From the NCBI RefSeq assembly GCF_026410385.1, contig NZ_JAPMLT010000001.1, forward strand, positions 372,001 through 436,000: 64,000 bases of DNA, written 5' to 3'. The stretch is from Tumebacillus lacus. GTDB lineage: Bacteria > Bacillota > Bacilli > Tumebacillales > Tumebacillaceae. The notes below the pieces were generated by a model. It had not been told where the DNA came from. It worked only from the letters and a program-made list of their open reading frames with translations, and ran no database searches. Numbering within the stretch: position 1 is the first letter of the stretch; each line of letters opens with the position of its first letter. Shown piece by piece: positions 1-8,643 of this stretch. The translations under genes were made by a program, and so were the position numbers.

Positions 1-464
1 AGCATATCACCTTTCATCAGCGATTCGAAGATGTTTTTCGGTACGATATTGACGAATGTTTCAGCAAAGCCGTGGCTTTTAGTCTCACCGGCTGTGTCTA
101 CATACTTTTGAATATCCGATTGGGTCAGGGCGTTCATGTCGATGCCTGCACCGGGTTGGAACAGATTGGCGATCACCAGACCGAGGATGATCGCAACGGT
201 GGTGATGATCTCAAAATAGAGAATCGTCTTCAAGCCCAGTCGGCCCAGTTTTTTGATATCCCCCGCGCCGGCGATGCCGACGATCAAGGTGGAGACCACA
301 ATCGGGACGACGATCATTTTGATCAGGCGAATGAAGATATCGCCGATTGGCTGCAGGTAGGTCGCCACCGCCGGGTTGCCGTAGAAGATGGCACCGACGA
401 GGATACCGAGAGTCAGACCGATCAAGATTTGCAACGCCAGTCCAAATTTGAATTTCTTTTTCAT
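1..464 (-). CDS. gltP: Proton/sodium-glutamate symporter (DAACS family), 5' part only
   Basis: Partial: the first 154 or so residues lie in the window and the gene runs off the left edge. The translation begins MKKKFKFGLALQILIGLTLG and shows hydrophobic segments typical of the DAACS (SLC1-like) carriers. The stretch IKMIVVPIVVSTLIVGIAGA matches the third transmembrane region of GltP/GltT/DctA proteins. Members of this family take up glutamate, aspartate or C4-dicarboxylates with H+ or Na+; which substrate applies cannot be decided without the C-terminal half. A GAGGTGA ribosome binding site lies 6 nt before the ATG. The gene is divergent from the aminotransferase gene. Confidence 0.9.
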   Translation of the reverse strand, partial: MKKKFKFGLALQILIGLTLGILVGAIFYGNPAVATYLQPIGDIFIRLIKMIVVPIVVSTLIVGIAGAGDIKKLGRLGLKTILYFEIITTVAIILGLVIANLFQPGAGIDMNALTQSDIQKYVDTAGETKSHGFAETFVNIVPKNIFESLMKGDM

Positions 465-573
465 GTTAGATTCACCTCGCGAGTTGCGTACGTTCTACCA
501 GTTGTTTGATCTATACGAGACATTGAGTAACTATACTACATACCCGACTGTTATGCTAGGATAAGTTTTTGCC

Positions 574-603
574 TTGGCACCAGAGGAAAAAAAGGGGTAT
601 AAT
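574..603 (+). promoter_or_regulatory. Sigma-A promoter of the aminotransferase gene
   Basis: TTGGCA (574-579), an 18-bp spacer and a perfect TATAAT (598-603), about 55 nt before the start codon at 659. Confidence 0.6.
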
Positions 604-658
604 AAAGGGATGTAATTTTTGGAACAACTGTCAGCCAAGTGAAAGCGGGGTAGTCATC

Positions 659-1816
659 ATGGAACATCTATTGAACAAGCGCGTGCAAGAGATTCAGATC
701 TCGGGGATTCGCAAGTTCTTCAATAAAGTCGTCGAATTTCCGGATGCAGTCTCGATGACGATCGGGCAGCCTGACTTTCCGACGCCCCTGCATATAAAGG
801 AAGCGGCCAAAGCGGCCATCGATCACAATCGCACCTCCTACACTCACAACGCCGGTTTGCTGGAACTGCGTGAGGCGGCGGCACGATTTGTGCAGAGCCG
901 GTATGATCTGACTTACAATGCCGAGGATGAGGTGATCGTCACGGTCGGCGCGAGCGAAGCGATCGACATCGCGCTGCGCACGATCTTGGAAGAGGGCTCG
1001 GAAGTAATTCTGCCAGGTCCGGTCTATCCGGGCTATGAGCCGATCATCAAGCTGTGCGGCGCCGTGCCGGTGCATGTCGACACACGCCAAAGCGGATTTC
1101 GCGTCAACGCGCAGATGATCGCCGAGAAGATCACCGACAAAACGCGCTGCGTGATCCTGCCGTATCCGAGCAATCCGACCGGCTGCGTCCTTGATGCACA
1201 GACGTTGCGCGGGATCGCCGATCTGCTGCGGGACAAGGAGATCTTTGTGATCTCCGACGAGATCTACAGTGAACTGATCTATGGGGAACGGCACCAGTCG
1301 ATCGCCCGGTTGCCGGGAATGCGGGAGAAGACGATTGTGATCAACGGTCTGTCAAAGTCGCACTCGATGACCGGCTGGCGGGTGGGGCTGGCGTTTGCGC
1401 CGAGCTATATCGCCCGTCAGATGATCAAGGTGCATCAGTACAACACCACCTGTGCGTCGTCGATCTCACAGTTCGCGGCGTTGGAAGCGCTGACGAACGG
1501 TGCGGACGACGCGCTGCCGATGCGGGAGGAGTACAGACAGCGCCGGGATTACGTATACGACCGTTTGGTCGCGATGGGGCTGGATGTGGTCAAGCCGGAC
1601 GGGGCGTTCTACATCTTCCCGTCAATTGAAAAGTTTGGCCTGCCGTCGTTTGAGTTTGCCATTCGGATGCTGGAAGAGGCCCGTGTAGCGGTCGTGCCGG
1701 GCGATTCGTTCTCTTCGTACGGCGAAGGGTACGTGCGGTTGTCGTATGCGTACTCGATGGAGCAGTTGGAAGAAGGACTGAATCGCATGGAGAAATGGAT
1801 CAGCGCCAGGACTTGA
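659..1816 (+). CDS. patA: Class I/II PLP aminotransferase (aminotransferase A, PatA-like)
   Basis: A 385-residue fold-type I aminotransferase. The PLP-binding lysine is K233 in NGLSKSHSMTGWRVG, and the substrate-binding signatures YPSNPTG and SDEIYSEL are present. Family knowledge: Bacillus PatA is annotated as an N-acetyl-L,L-diaminopimelate or aromatic/aspartate-type aminotransferase acting in the cytoplasm; the true substrate is not readable from sequence. The ATG at 659 is preferred to upstream in-frame codons because the protein then begins MEHLLNKRVQEIQISGIRKF, as in the family, and a GGGG-type ribosome binding site lies about 10 nt upstream. It overlaps or abuts the pentapeptide gene, which may share its transcript. 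Confidence 0.88.
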   Translation: MEHLLNKRVQEIQISGIRKFFNKVVEFPDAVSMTIGQPDFPTPLHIKEAAKAAIDHNRTSYTHNAGLLELREAAARFVQSRYDLTYNAEDEVIVTVGASEAIDIALRTILEEGSEVILPGPVYPGYEPIIKLCGAVPVHVDTRQSGFRVNAQMIAEKITDKTRCVILPYPSNPTGCVLDAQTLRGIADLLRDKEIFVISDEIYSELIYGERHQSIARLPGMREKTIVINGLSKSHSMTGWRVGLAFAPSYIARQMIKVHQYNTTCASSISQFAALEALTNGADDALPMREEYRQRRDYVYDRLVAMGLDVVKPDGAFYIFPSIEKFGLPSFEFAIRMLEEARVAVVPGDSFSSYGEGYVRLSYAYSMEQLEEGLNRMEKWISART

Positions 1817-1854
1817 GTTTCACATCTTTCGAAGCGACAGGTGGTTTTTTGAGG

Positions 1855-2460
1855 ATGACGGAGTGGGAAGGCAAAGAATTTCATGATGAGACATTTTCCG
1901 GCGACGATCTGACCGGCTTTACGATGCGGGATTGCCGATTTTTCAATTGCAACTTTCGCGGTGTCAATCTTTCGGAGGCGGCCACAGAAAAATGTTTGTT
2001 TGCCGGATGTGATTTCAGCAACGCGACGATGAACGGATCGATGCATGACGGGTCTGCGTTCACGAACTGCATCTTCAAAGGAGCCAGCCTGTTTGTGTCG
2101 CGGTTTGTCCGCTGCAAGATGACCGGCTCGGATCTGACGGAGACAAATGTCGGCGGCGCGCATTTCGAAGGCGGCGATTGGTCGTATGCCAATCTGCGGA
2201 TGCTCGATCTGAAAGCGCAGAAGTGGCGCGGGGTACAATTAAAAGAAGCGGATCTGTACGGAGCCAATTTGGAAAAGACAGATCTGCGCGACGCCGATCT
2301 GACCCATGCGATCCTCGACCGGGCGCGGTTGAAAGGGGCCGACCTGCGCGGTGCGCAGACGGAGGGCGTCAACTGGACGGCGGTGGACATGGCCGGGGTC
2401 AGAATCGACATCGGGCAAGCGTTGGAGTTTGCTCGTGCGTTCGGTGCGAAAGTGGAGTAG
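1855..2460 (+). CDS. Pentapeptide repeat protein, Qnr/MfpA-like
   Basis: About 201 residues made almost wholly of pentapeptide repeats (pattern A/C-D/N-L/F-x-x), for example CRFFNCNFRG, ADLYGANLEKTDLRDADL and ARLKGADLRGAQ. Such proteins fold as a right-handed quadrilateral beta-helix. Some of this size (Qnr, MfpA, AlbG) mimic DNA and protect gyrase from quinolones or toxins. The length, the short N-terminal lead-in and a C-terminal helix after the last repeat resemble Qnr, but function is inferred. The ATG at 1855 has AGGTGG 10 nt upstream; an in-frame ATG at 1795 lies inside the aminotransferase gene and lacks a well-placed ribosome binding site. No terminator separates it from hflX. Confidence 0.78.
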   Translation: MTEWEGKEFHDETFSGDDLTGFTMRDCRFFNCNFRGVNLSEAATEKCLFAGCDFSNATMNGSMHDGSAFTNCIFKGASLFVSRFVRCKMTGSDLTETNVGGAHFEGGDWSYANLRMLDLKAQKWRGVQLKEADLYGANLEKTDLRDADLTHAILDRARLKGADLRGAQTEGVNWTAVDMAGVRIDIGQALEFARAFGAKVE

Positions 2461-2484
2461 AGAGACAGGAGGGATTCTCCGTTC

Positions 2485-3855
2485 ATGCATGAGATACAAG
2501 AACAAGCAAATCGCCGCGAACGCGCGGTGCTGGTCGGTTTGAAACTGGCGCGGGATGAGGAAGAGATCTGGGCGATGGCGTTTGAGGAACTGCAAGGTCT
2601 CGTCGAGACGGCGGGGGCGGAAGTGGTCACGCATGTGACGCAAAACCGCCAGTTGCCCGATAGCTCTACCTATGTCGGGCGGGGCAAGCTGGAAGAGCTG
2701 AAGGCGATCATCGAAGAGCTGGACATCGATCTGGTGGTATTTGACTCGGAACTGTCGCCCAAGCACGTGCGCAATCTGGAAAATGCGCTGCGCCCGTGCC
2801 GCGTGCTGGACCGGACGCAGATCATCCTCGATATCTTTGCGATGCGGGCGAACACGCGCGAGGGTAAGCTGCAGGTCGAGTTGGCGCAGCTCAACTATCT
2901 GTTGCCGCGTCTGGCCGGTTCGGGACTTGGTGCCGGGCTGTCGCGACTTGGCGGCGGTATCGGGACGCGCGGTCCGGGTGAGACGAAGCTTGAGACCGAC
3001 AGACGGCACATTCGCGGCCGACTGCTGGAGTTGACCCGCCATCTGGAAGAGGTGCGCAAACACCGCCATCTGCATCGCCGCAGCCGGAAAAAGCACGAGG
3101 TGCCGGTGATTGCGTTTGTCGGTTACACCAACGCAGGCAAATCGACGCTGATGCGGGCGATTGTCGAGCGGTACGGCACGGGGAGCAAAGAGGTGTCGGA
3201 AGGGCGCGACCGTTTGTTCGATACGCTGGACACGACGACGCGTCAGGTGCGGTTGCCGGATGGCAAGACCTCGATCTTCTCCGATACGGTCGGCTTTATC
3301 CAACAACTGCCTCATGCGTTGGTGCGGGCATTCCGCTCGACGCTGGAAGAGACGGCCGAGGCGGATCTGATCGTCCATGTGGTAGATGCCAGCCATCCGA
3401 ACTTTGATGTGCAGATGGACACGGTCTATCACGTGTTGCAGGAGTTGCAGGTGCTCGACCGGCCGATCCTGACGGTGTTCAATAAGATCGACCGGGTGCC
3501 GGGGACTTGGTTTGGCAACGACCCGAACTCCACGGCGACGATCCGCGTGTCGGCATTGAACGGCGACGGAGTGGCCGATATGATGGAGAAGGTCGATGAT
3601 CTGGTCGGCGTCCGCTCGCTGATCATCAAAGCGGTCGTGCCGTACCAAGAGAGTGCGCTGGTCGCTCGCCTGCATCGGGAAGCGCGGGTGTTTGAAGAGG
3701 AGCACCGCGAGAGTGGCACCTATCTGCGCGCCGAAGTGCCGCAGCGGCTGGCAGACGAGTTGCGTCCTTATTTGGAAGAGGAGGCGCGTGAGCAAAAGCC
3801 GCCGAAACCGGCGCAAAAGATCGTGTTCGACGTGACCGACTCGACGCTTCAGTAG
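2485..3855 (+). CDS. hflX: GTPase HflX
   Basis: A 456-residue translational GTPase. The N-terminal HflX domain carries STYVGRGKLEEL and the glycine-rich GAGLSRLGGGIGTRGPGETK. A G domain follows with GYTNAGKSTL (P-loop), DTVGF (G3) and NKID (G4). HflX binds the 50S subunit and splits or rescues stalled 70S ribosomes, notably after heat or antibiotic stress. The length is normal for the family. A GGAGG lies 12 nt before the ATG. The gene follows the pentapeptide gene by 24 bp and precedes the VUT-family gene by 20 bp, so these look co-transcribed. Confidence 0.96.
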   Translation: MHEIQEQANRRERAVLVGLKLARDEEEIWAMAFEELQGLVETAGAEVVTHVTQNRQLPDSSTYVGRGKLEELKAIIEELDIDLVVFDSELSPKHVRNLENALRPCRVLDRTQIILDIFAMRANTREGKLQVELAQLNYLLPRLAGSGLGAGLSRLGGGIGTRGPGETKLETDRRHIRGRLLELTRHLEEVRKHRHLHRRSRKKHEVPVIAFVGYTNAGKSTLMRAIVERYGTGSKEVSEGRDRLFDTLDTTTRQVRLPDGKTSIFSDTVGFIQQLPHALVRAFRSTLEETAEADLIVHVVDASHPNFDVQMDTVYHVLQELQVLDRPILTVFNKIDRVPGTWFGNDPNSTATIRVSALNGDGVADMMEKVDDLVGVRSLIIKAVVPYQESALVARLHREARVFEEEHRESGTYLRAEVPQRLADELRPYLEEEAREQKPPKPAQKIVFDVTDSTLQ

Positions 3856-3875
3856 GAGTAGGAGGGAACGGGAGC

Positions 3876-4373
3876 ATGTTGTGGGTGTTGTATCTGGCGG
3901 CAATTGTGGCGGCCAATCTGTCTGTGGCCTATTTCGGTCCGCAGTCCACGATCATCAACGCCTTTTTGTTCATCGGGCTGGACATCACGATGCGGGATGT
4001 GTTGCACGAACGCTGGCAAGGCCGGCGTCTGTGGATCAACATGGCGTTGCTGATCGGGGCAGGCTCGATCCTTTCGTACCTGCTCAACCGGGACGCGGCC
4101 AGCGTGGCGATGGCGTCGTTTGCGGCGTTTGCACTGTCCGGAGCGGCCGACACGGTGGTGTATCAACTGATGCGCCGCTTTCCGAAGTTCGCCAAGGTCA
4201 ACGGTTCGAACGCCGTGTCGAGCGCGGTCGATTCGGTGGTGTTTCCCACCATCGCGTTCGGCTCGTTTTTGCCGGAGATCGTGATCGGTCAATTTTTGGC
4301 CAAGCTGTTCGGCGGCTATGTGTGGTCGCTGCTGCTCGACCGACTGTGGTGGGGCAAAAAAAGAAGCGCCTGA
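3876..4373 (+). CDS. VUT family (YhhQ/DUF165-type) membrane transporter
   Basis: A 165-residue membrane protein of five or six hydrophobic segments. The family motif lies around FIGLDITMRDVLHE and again at NGSNAVSSAVDSVVFPTIAFG. VUT proteins include YhhQ and QueT, which import queuosine precursors (preQ0/preQ1) or vitamin-like substrates. The compact size matches the short Firmicutes versions; the substrate is not established here. A GGAGG lies 8-9 nt before the ATG. Its stop codon lies within the upstream arm of a strong terminator, marking the end of the hflX transcript. Confidence 0.82.
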   Translation: MLWVLYLAAIVAANLSVAYFGPQSTIINAFLFIGLDITMRDVLHERWQGRRLWINMALLIGAGSILSYLLNRDAASVAMASFAAFALSGAADTVVYQLMRRFPKFAKVNGSNAVSSAVDSVVFPTIAFGSFLPEIVIGQFLAKLFGGYVWSLLLDRLWWGKKRSA

Positions 4374-4403
4374 GGGGGAGACCCTGCAGGCGCTTCTTTT
4401 TCT
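4359..4403 (+). terminator. Rho-independent terminator after the VUT gene
   Basis: GAAGCGCCTG pairs with CAGGCGCTTC around a GC-rich loop and is followed by TTTTT. Confidence 0.85.
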
Positions 4404-4513
4404 ATAAAGACAAGACTCATCAAGACGTATCCTCTCCGCAAAGGGTACACGCCCTGTTCGAAATCTGTGGTATGATGACAAAAGAGGTTCCAATAGATAG
4501 GAGAGAACGTGCT

Positions 4514-5782
4514 TTGTCCTTGTTGCAATTGATCAAAGACCCTGCTTGGCAAGCGACGGCTGCCAAGATTGAAGCGAAGATTTCAGATCGTCTGCGTCAG
4601 ATCGACGAGACGGTCCTGTACAACCAAGCCAAGGTGTTGGAAGCGTTCCAGGACGAGCAGGTGGCCGACTTCCATTTTGCCTCGTCGACCGGCTATGGTC
4701 ACAACGATGCGGGGCGCGAGACGCTGGAGCGCGTCTATGCGAAAGTGTTCGGAGCGGAAGCGGCGCTGGTGCGGCCGCACATCGTCTCCGGCACGCATGC
4801 GATCTCCTTGGCGTTGTACGGCGTGCTGCGCCCTGGAGACGAACTGCTCTACATCACCGGCAAGCCTTACGACACGCTGGAAGAAGTGATCGGCGTGCGC
4901 GGCGAGGCGGGAGAAGGCTCGCTGGCGGAGTTTGGTGTAAGTTTTGACTCGGTGCCGCTGCTGGAGGGCAAAGTCGATTTTGCCGAGGTGGCGAAAAAGA
5001 TCAAGCCGAACACCAAGATGATCGGCATCCAGCGGTCGGCCGGCTATGCGTGGCGTCCGTCGTTCACCGTCGAGGAGATCGGCGCGATGGTGCGCTTCGT
5101 CAAGGAGATCAAGCCGGACGTTGTCGTGTATGTTGACAACTGCTACGGCGAATTTACGGAAGACCTGGAGCCGACGCAGGTCGGCGTCGATCTCGCCGTC
5201 GGTTCGCTGATCAAAAATCCGGGCGGTGGCCTCGCGCACAGCGGAGGCTATGTCGTCGGTCGCGCCGATCTCGTACATCGCGCCGCGTGCCGTCTGACCG
5301 CGCCTGGCATCGGGGCAGAGCAAGGCGCAATGCTCGGCACGAACCGTACGCTGTTCCAAGGCTTCTTCCTCGCGCCGCATGTGGTAGGGGAAGCGTTGAA
5401 ATCGGCAGTGTTCGCAGCCGGGCTGTTTGAAGAGATCGGTCTGGAGACGCACCCGTCCTCGCAGGCGCGCCGCACCGATATCATCCAAGCGGTGCGGCTC
5501 GGCTCCCGCGAGCGGCTGATCTCGTTCTGCCAGTCGATTCAAGCGGCCGCGCCGGTCGACTCGCATGTCAAGCCGGAGCCGTGGGCGATGCCGGGCTACG
5601 CGGACGAAGTGATCATGGCGGCCGGAGCGTTCATTCAAGGCTCGTCCATCGAGCTGTCGGCCGACGGTCCGATCCGCGAACCGTTCGTCGGATTTTTGCA
5701 GGGCGGGCTGACCTATGCGCACGGTAAAGTGGCGGTGCTGTCTGCTGTCGCTTCTCTGAAGGCACGCGGGCTGCTCGACTGA
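4514..5782 (+). CDS. YnbB-like PLP enzyme (methionine gamma-lyase family protein)
   Basis: About 422 residues of a fold-type I PLP enzyme long annotated as aluminium resistance protein or YnbB. Conserved blocks include DFHFASSTGYGHND near the N-terminus, PHIVSGTHAISLALYG, VYVDNCYGEFTE and the PLP-lysine segment SLIKNPGGGLAHSGGY. In Bacillus the homologue lies beside glnRA, as here. The best start is TTG at 4514, with GGAGAG 8 nt upstream; ATG codons at 4472 and 4475 are in frame, but they overlap a possible -10 box (TATGAT) and have no ribosome binding site. The gene ends in its own terminator. Confidence 0.88.
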   Translation: MSLLQLIKDPAWQATAAKIEAKISDRLRQIDETVLYNQAKVLEAFQDEQVADFHFASSTGYGHNDAGRETLERVYAKVFGAEAALVRPHIVSGTHAISLALYGVLRPGDELLYITGKPYDTLEEVIGVRGEAGEGSLAEFGVSFDSVPLLEGKVDFAEVAKKIKPNTKMIGIQRSAGYAWRPSFTVEEIGAMVRFVKEIKPDVVVYVDNCYGEFTEDLEPTQVGVDLAVGSLIKNPGGGLAHSGGYVVGRADLVHRAACRLTAPGIGAEQGAMLGTNRTLFQGFFLAPHVVGEALKSAVFAAGLFEEIGLETHPSSQARRTDIIQAVRLGSRERLISFCQSIQAAAPVDSHVKPEPWAMPGYADEVIMAAGAFIQGSSIELSADGPIREPFVGFLQGGLTYAHGKVAVLSAVASLKARGLLD

Positions 5783-5796
5783 CATAGTAAACAGGG

Positions 5797-5844
5797 AAAA
5801 AGACCATGCTAGGGGTGACATCATCGCCAAGCATGGTCTTTTTT
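5797..5844 (+). terminator. Rho-independent terminator after the ynbB-like gene
   Basis: AAAAAGACCATGCT and AGCATGGTCTTTTTT form a long stem ending in a T run. Confidence 0.88.
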
Positions 5845-5860
5845 CATCTGAAAATTATCG

Positions 5861-5877
5861 TGTCAACTTTCCTTACA
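5861..5877 (+). promoter_or_regulatory. GlnR/TnrA operator 1 before glnRA
   Basis: TGTCAACTTTCCTTACA is an exact match to the GlnR/TnrA consensus TGTNA-N7-TNACA. It lies just upstream of the -35 box, the same place as glnRAo1 in Bacillus subtilis. Confidence 0.85.
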
Positions 5878-5881
5878 CGCG

Positions 5882-5910
5882 TTGACAACTAATAGTGACG
5901 CGCATATAAT
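5882..5910 (+). promoter_or_regulatory. Consensus sigma-A promoter of glnRA with overlapping second GlnR half-match
   Basis: TTGACA (5882-5887), a 17-bp spacer and TATAAT (5905-5910) make a perfect sigma-A promoter. TGACAACTAATAGTGAC (5883-5899) overlaps the -35 box and resembles the weaker second operator of Bacillus glnRA; binding there is inference. Confidence 0.85.
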
Positions 5911-5935
5911 GAGGGTGTACCAAGGAAAGGCGATG

Positions 5936-6367
5936 ATGAACATGAACGATGAGATCAGACGTAATCTCGCCCTGTTCCCCATCGGGATCGTTCAGAAACT
6001 CACCGAGTTGAGCGCCCGGCAGATCCGGTATTACGAAACGCACGACTTGATCCGCCCAGCGCGAACGGATGGGAATCAACGGCTGTTCTCTTTCAATGAT
6101 GTGGAGAGACTGCTGGAGATCAAGCAACTGATCGATCAGGGCCTGAACATCGCCGGCATCAAAGCGGTCGTCGGTGCTGCCAAGACCACGTCCGATCTGT
6201 TGCCGGAGAGCGAGAAAGAGCAGGCGAAAAAGGCTGCTCAAAAGCTCGAAAAGGACCTGTCCGATCGGGAAGTGCGCGAGATGTGGAAAAGGGAAATGGT
6301 GCGCAGACCGAGCATGCCGGGTGTTAACACCTTCAACGCCGGTGATCTGTCGCGCTTCTTCCACTAA
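5936..6367 (+). CDS. glnR: MerR-family repressor GlnR
   Basis: About 143 residues. A MerR-type winged helix lies at the N-terminus (LFPIGIVQKLTELSARQIRYYETHDLI), followed by a helical region and the C-terminal tail NTFNAGDLSRFFH. In GlnR and TnrA this tail interacts with feedback-inhibited glutamine synthetase. GlnR represses glnRA, and other nitrogen genes, when nitrogen is plentiful. The start was placed at 5936 from the AAGGAAAGG ribosome binding site; ATG at 5933 or 5942 is also possible. A perfect promoter and a consensus operator precede it, which supports autoregulation. glnA follows by 56 bp. Confidence 0.95.
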   Translation: MNMNDEIRRNLALFPIGIVQKLTELSARQIRYYETHDLIRPARTDGNQRLFSFNDVERLLEIKQLIDQGLNIAGIKAVVGAAKTTSDLLPESEKEQAKKAAQKLEKDLSDREVREMWKREMVRRPSMPGVNTFNAGDLSRFFH

Positions 6368-6423
6368 ATATATAAAGCCTGAGTCCGAGATCTTCGTGAC
6401 GGGGCCAAGGAGGAGAAAAACCA

Positions 6424-7764
6424 ATGAACCGCAACTACACGGCTGACGACATCCGTCGTCTGGCAAAAGAAGAGAACGTCCGTTACATCCGACTGCAATT
6501 CACCGACCTGCTCGGGATCATCAAGAACGTCGAGATCCCGGTCTCTCAGCTCGACAAAGCACTGGATAACAAAATGATGTTCGACGGCTCCTCCATCGAT
6601 GGTTTCGTCCGCATTGAAGAATCTGACATGTACCTCTACCCGGACCTGTCCACCTGGCTGATCTTCCCGTGGGAGATCGAAGAAGGCCGCAAAGTGGCGC
6701 GTCTGATCTGTGACATCTACATGCCGGACGGCACCCCGTTCGCGGGCGACCCGCGCGGCATCCTGAAAAAAGCGATGGAAGACGCTCGATCCCTTGGCTT
6801 CACCCAGTTCAACGTCGGCCCGGAGCCGGAGTTCTTCCTGTTCAAACTGGATGACAAGGGCAACGTCACCACGGAAGTCAACGACCAAGGCGGTTACTTC
6901 GACTTGGCACCGGTCGACCTCGGCGAGAACTGCCGCCGTGAGATCGTTCTGACCCTGGAAGAGATGGGCTTTGAAGTCGAAGCTTCTCACCACGAAGTGG
7001 CAGTCGGTCAGCACGAGATCGACTTCAAATACTCCGACGCTGTCACCGCAGCAGACAACATCATGACCTTCAAGCTGGTTGCTAGAACGATCGCTCGCAA
7101 ACACGGCCTGCACGCGACCTTCATGCCGAAGCCGGTCTATGGCATCAACGGCTCGGGCATGCACTGCAACATGTCGCTGTTCAAAGGCAACGAGAACGTC
7201 TTTGTTGACGAGTCTGATGAACTCGGCCTGTCCAAGACGGCAAGACACTACCTGGCGGGCATTTTGGCACACGCACGCGGCTTCGCTGCGATCACCAACC
7301 CGACCGTCAACTCCTACAAGCGTCTGGTACCGGGCTATGAAGCGCCGTGCTACATCGCTTGGTCGGCGAAAAACCGTTCGCCGCTCGTCCGCATCCCGGC
7401 ATCCCGCGGTCTGTCCACCCGTGTCGAAGTTCGCAACCCGGACCCGGCTTGCAACCCGTACCTGGCACTGGCTGCGATGCTGCAATCCGGCCTCGACGGC
7501 GTCCGCCGCGAACTGCCGCTGGCAGCACCGGTCAACCGCAACATCTACGTGATGGACGAAGCAGAGCGTCTCGAAAACGGCATCCTGTCGCTGCCGTCTT
7601 CCCTCAAGGAAGCGATCGACGAACTGCTGGCTGACGAACTGCTCCTGAAGACCCTCGGTGAGCACGCTGTCACCCACTTCGTTGAAGCGAAGCAAATCGA
7701 GTGGGATATGTTCCGCACCACCGTCACCGAGTGGGAACGCAACCAGTACCTGACCACCTACTAA
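6424..7764 (+). CDS. glnA: Glutamine synthetase type I
   Basis: A 446-residue class I-alpha glutamine synthetase, which makes glutamine from glutamate, ammonia and ATP as a cytoplasmic dodecamer. Visible family signatures are FDGSSIDGF, the metal and glutamate site GPEPEFFLF, the ATP/ammonia region [14 protein letters not shown], the flexible-loop [13 protein letters not shown] and the arginine-rich RSPLVRIPA. The length is that of the Firmicutes enzyme, which is regulated by feedback inhibition and GlnR rather than by adenylylation. Codon choice is strongly biased to C-ending codons compared with neighbours, consistent with high expression. AAGGAGGAG lies about 9 nt upstream. Confidence 0.98.
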   Translation: MNRNYTADDIRRLAKEENVRYIRLQFTDLLGIIKNVEIPVSQLDKALDNKMMFDGSSIDGFVRIEESDMYLYPDLSTWLIFPWEIEEGRKVARLICDIYMPDGTPFAGDPRGILKKAMEDARSLGFTQFNVGPEPEFFLFKLDDKGNVTTEVNDQGGYFDLAPVDLGENCRREIVLTLEEMGFEVEASHHEVAVGQHEIDFKYSDAVTAADNIMTFKLVARTIARKHGLHATFMPKPVYGINGSGMHCNMSLFKGNENVFVDESDELGLSKTARHYLAGILAHARGFAAITNPTVNSYKRLVPGYEAPCYIAWSAKNRSPLVRIPASRGLSTRVEVRNPDPACNPYLALAAMLQSGLDGVRRELPLAAPVNRNIYVMDEAERLENGILSLPSSLKEAIDELLADELLLKTLGEHAVTHFVEAKQIEWDMFRTTVTEWERNQYLTTY

Positions 7765-7770
7765 GAATCA

Positions 7771-7817
7771 GAAATGAAACAAGACCCCGTCCTTGCGACG
7801 GGGTCTTGTTTCATTTC
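7771..7817. terminator. Bidirectional terminator after glnA
   Basis: A 21-bp perfect inverted repeat (GAAATGAAACAAGACCCCGTC and its complement) around a 5-base loop, with T-rich ends. Confidence 0.85.
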
Positions 7818-7826
7818 TGTTAGATA

Positions 7827-7849
7827 GAAAAAGCCCGTCGGAGACGGGC
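7827..7849 (-). terminator. Terminator after lexA
   Basis: On the minus strand GCCCGTC-TCC-GACGGGC is followed by TTTTTC, directly downstream of the lexA stop. Confidence 0.8.
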
Positions 7850-7866
7850 AGGGGAGACAGAATCGA

Positions 7867-8490
7867 TCAGTCGACGTTGCGGAAGACGCCGATGACTTTG
7901 CCGAGGATGGTGACATTGTTGTAGCGCATCGCGTCCATCGTCGGGTTTTCCGGCTGGAGGCGAATGTGGTCCGCCTCGCGGAAGAATCGCTTGACGGTCG
8001 CTTCATCGTCTTCGGTCATCGCGACGACGATCTCGCCGTTGTGCGCGGTGTTTTGTTGACGGACGATCACGAGGTCGCCGTCGAGGATGCCGGCATCGAT
8101 CATCGACTCGCCGACGACTTCCAGCAGGAAGACGTGGGAGTCGCCGACAAAGCGGGACGGCAGCGGGAAGTAGTCGTCGATGTTTTCGACGGCGGTGATC
8201 GGAATGCCTGCGGTGACACGGCCGACGATCGGCGCCATGATGGTCGAGTATTCAAAACGGGACTGCGGCGCGTCCAGGTCGTCAAGCACCTCAATGGCGC
8301 GCGGCTTGGTCGGGTCGCGGCGGATCAGACCCTTTTGCTCAAGGCGGGCAAGATGTCCGTGCACGGTGGAGCTGGAGGCGAGGCCGACTGCTTCGCCGAT
8401 CTCACGGACGGACGGCGGATATCCTTTGTCCCGGACTTCACGCTTGATGTAGTCGAGGATCTCCTGTTGTCGCTTGGATAATTTCAACAT
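7867..8490 (-). CDS. lexA: SOS repressor LexA
   Basis: A 207-residue repressor with an N-terminal winged helix ([22 protein letters not shown]) and a C-terminal S24 peptidase domain. The self-cleavage site is A94-G95 (RVTAGIP). The catalytic dyad is S129 in VGESMIDAG and K167 in ATVKRFF. RecA filaments on single-stranded DNA trigger self-cleavage and derepress the SOS genes. All key residues are intact. The gene is divergent from yneA, and the shared intergenic region holds several LexA boxes, so it is almost certainly autoregulated. Confidence 0.98.
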   Translation of the reverse strand: MLKLSKRQQEILDYIKREVRDKGYPPSVREIGEAVGLASSSTVHGHLARLEQKGLIRRDPTKPRAIEVLDDLDAPQSRFEYSTIMAPIVGRVTAGIPITAVENIDDYFPLPSRFVGDSHVFLLEVVGESMIDAGILDGDLVIVRQQNTAHNGEIVVAMTEDDEATVKRFFREADHIRLQPENPTMDAMRYNNVTILGKVIGVFRNVD

Positions 8491-8521
8491 CTATAACACT
8501 CCCTCACGAGATTCCGATGAT

Positions 8522-8535
8522 CGAAAATATGTTCG
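8522..8535. promoter_or_regulatory. LexA (SOS) box 1, lexA side
   Basis: CGAAAATATGTTCG agrees at 12 of 14 positions with the Gram-positive consensus CGAACRNRYGTTYC. It lies downstream of the predicted lexA start site. Confidence 0.75.
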
Positions 8536-8552
8536 CAATTTGATTTGATGAA

Positions 8553-8581
8553 ATTATACCACGGATGGTAATAGAATACAA
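8553..8581 (-). promoter_or_regulatory. Predicted lexA promoter
   Basis: On the minus strand TTGTAT (8576-8581), a 17-bp spacer and TATAAT (8553-8558). Confidence 0.65.
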
Positions 8582-8592
8582 ACATGAGTTCC
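8579..8592. promoter_or_regulatory. LexA box 2
   Basis: CAAACATGAGTTCC agrees at 12 of 14 positions with the Gram-positive LexA consensus and overlaps the lexA -35 region. Confidence 0.6.
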
Positions 8593-8600
8593 TATTTCTC

Positions 8601-8629
8601 TTGACAGGAACATACATTCGCCATATGAT
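8601..8629 (+). promoter_or_regulatory. Sigma-A promoter of yneA
   Basis: TTGACA (8601-8606), a 17-bp spacer and TATGAT (8624-8629). GGAACATACATTCG (8607-8620) in the spacer is a weak LexA-like match, 11 of 14. Confidence 0.8.
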
Positions 8630-8643
8630 AAAAACACCAAACG

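Noticed and set aside
2239-3903. Long minus-strand open frame opposite hflX
   Set aside because: Shadow of the hflX coding sequence: composition is Arg/His/Gln-rich, no ribosome binding site and no domain.
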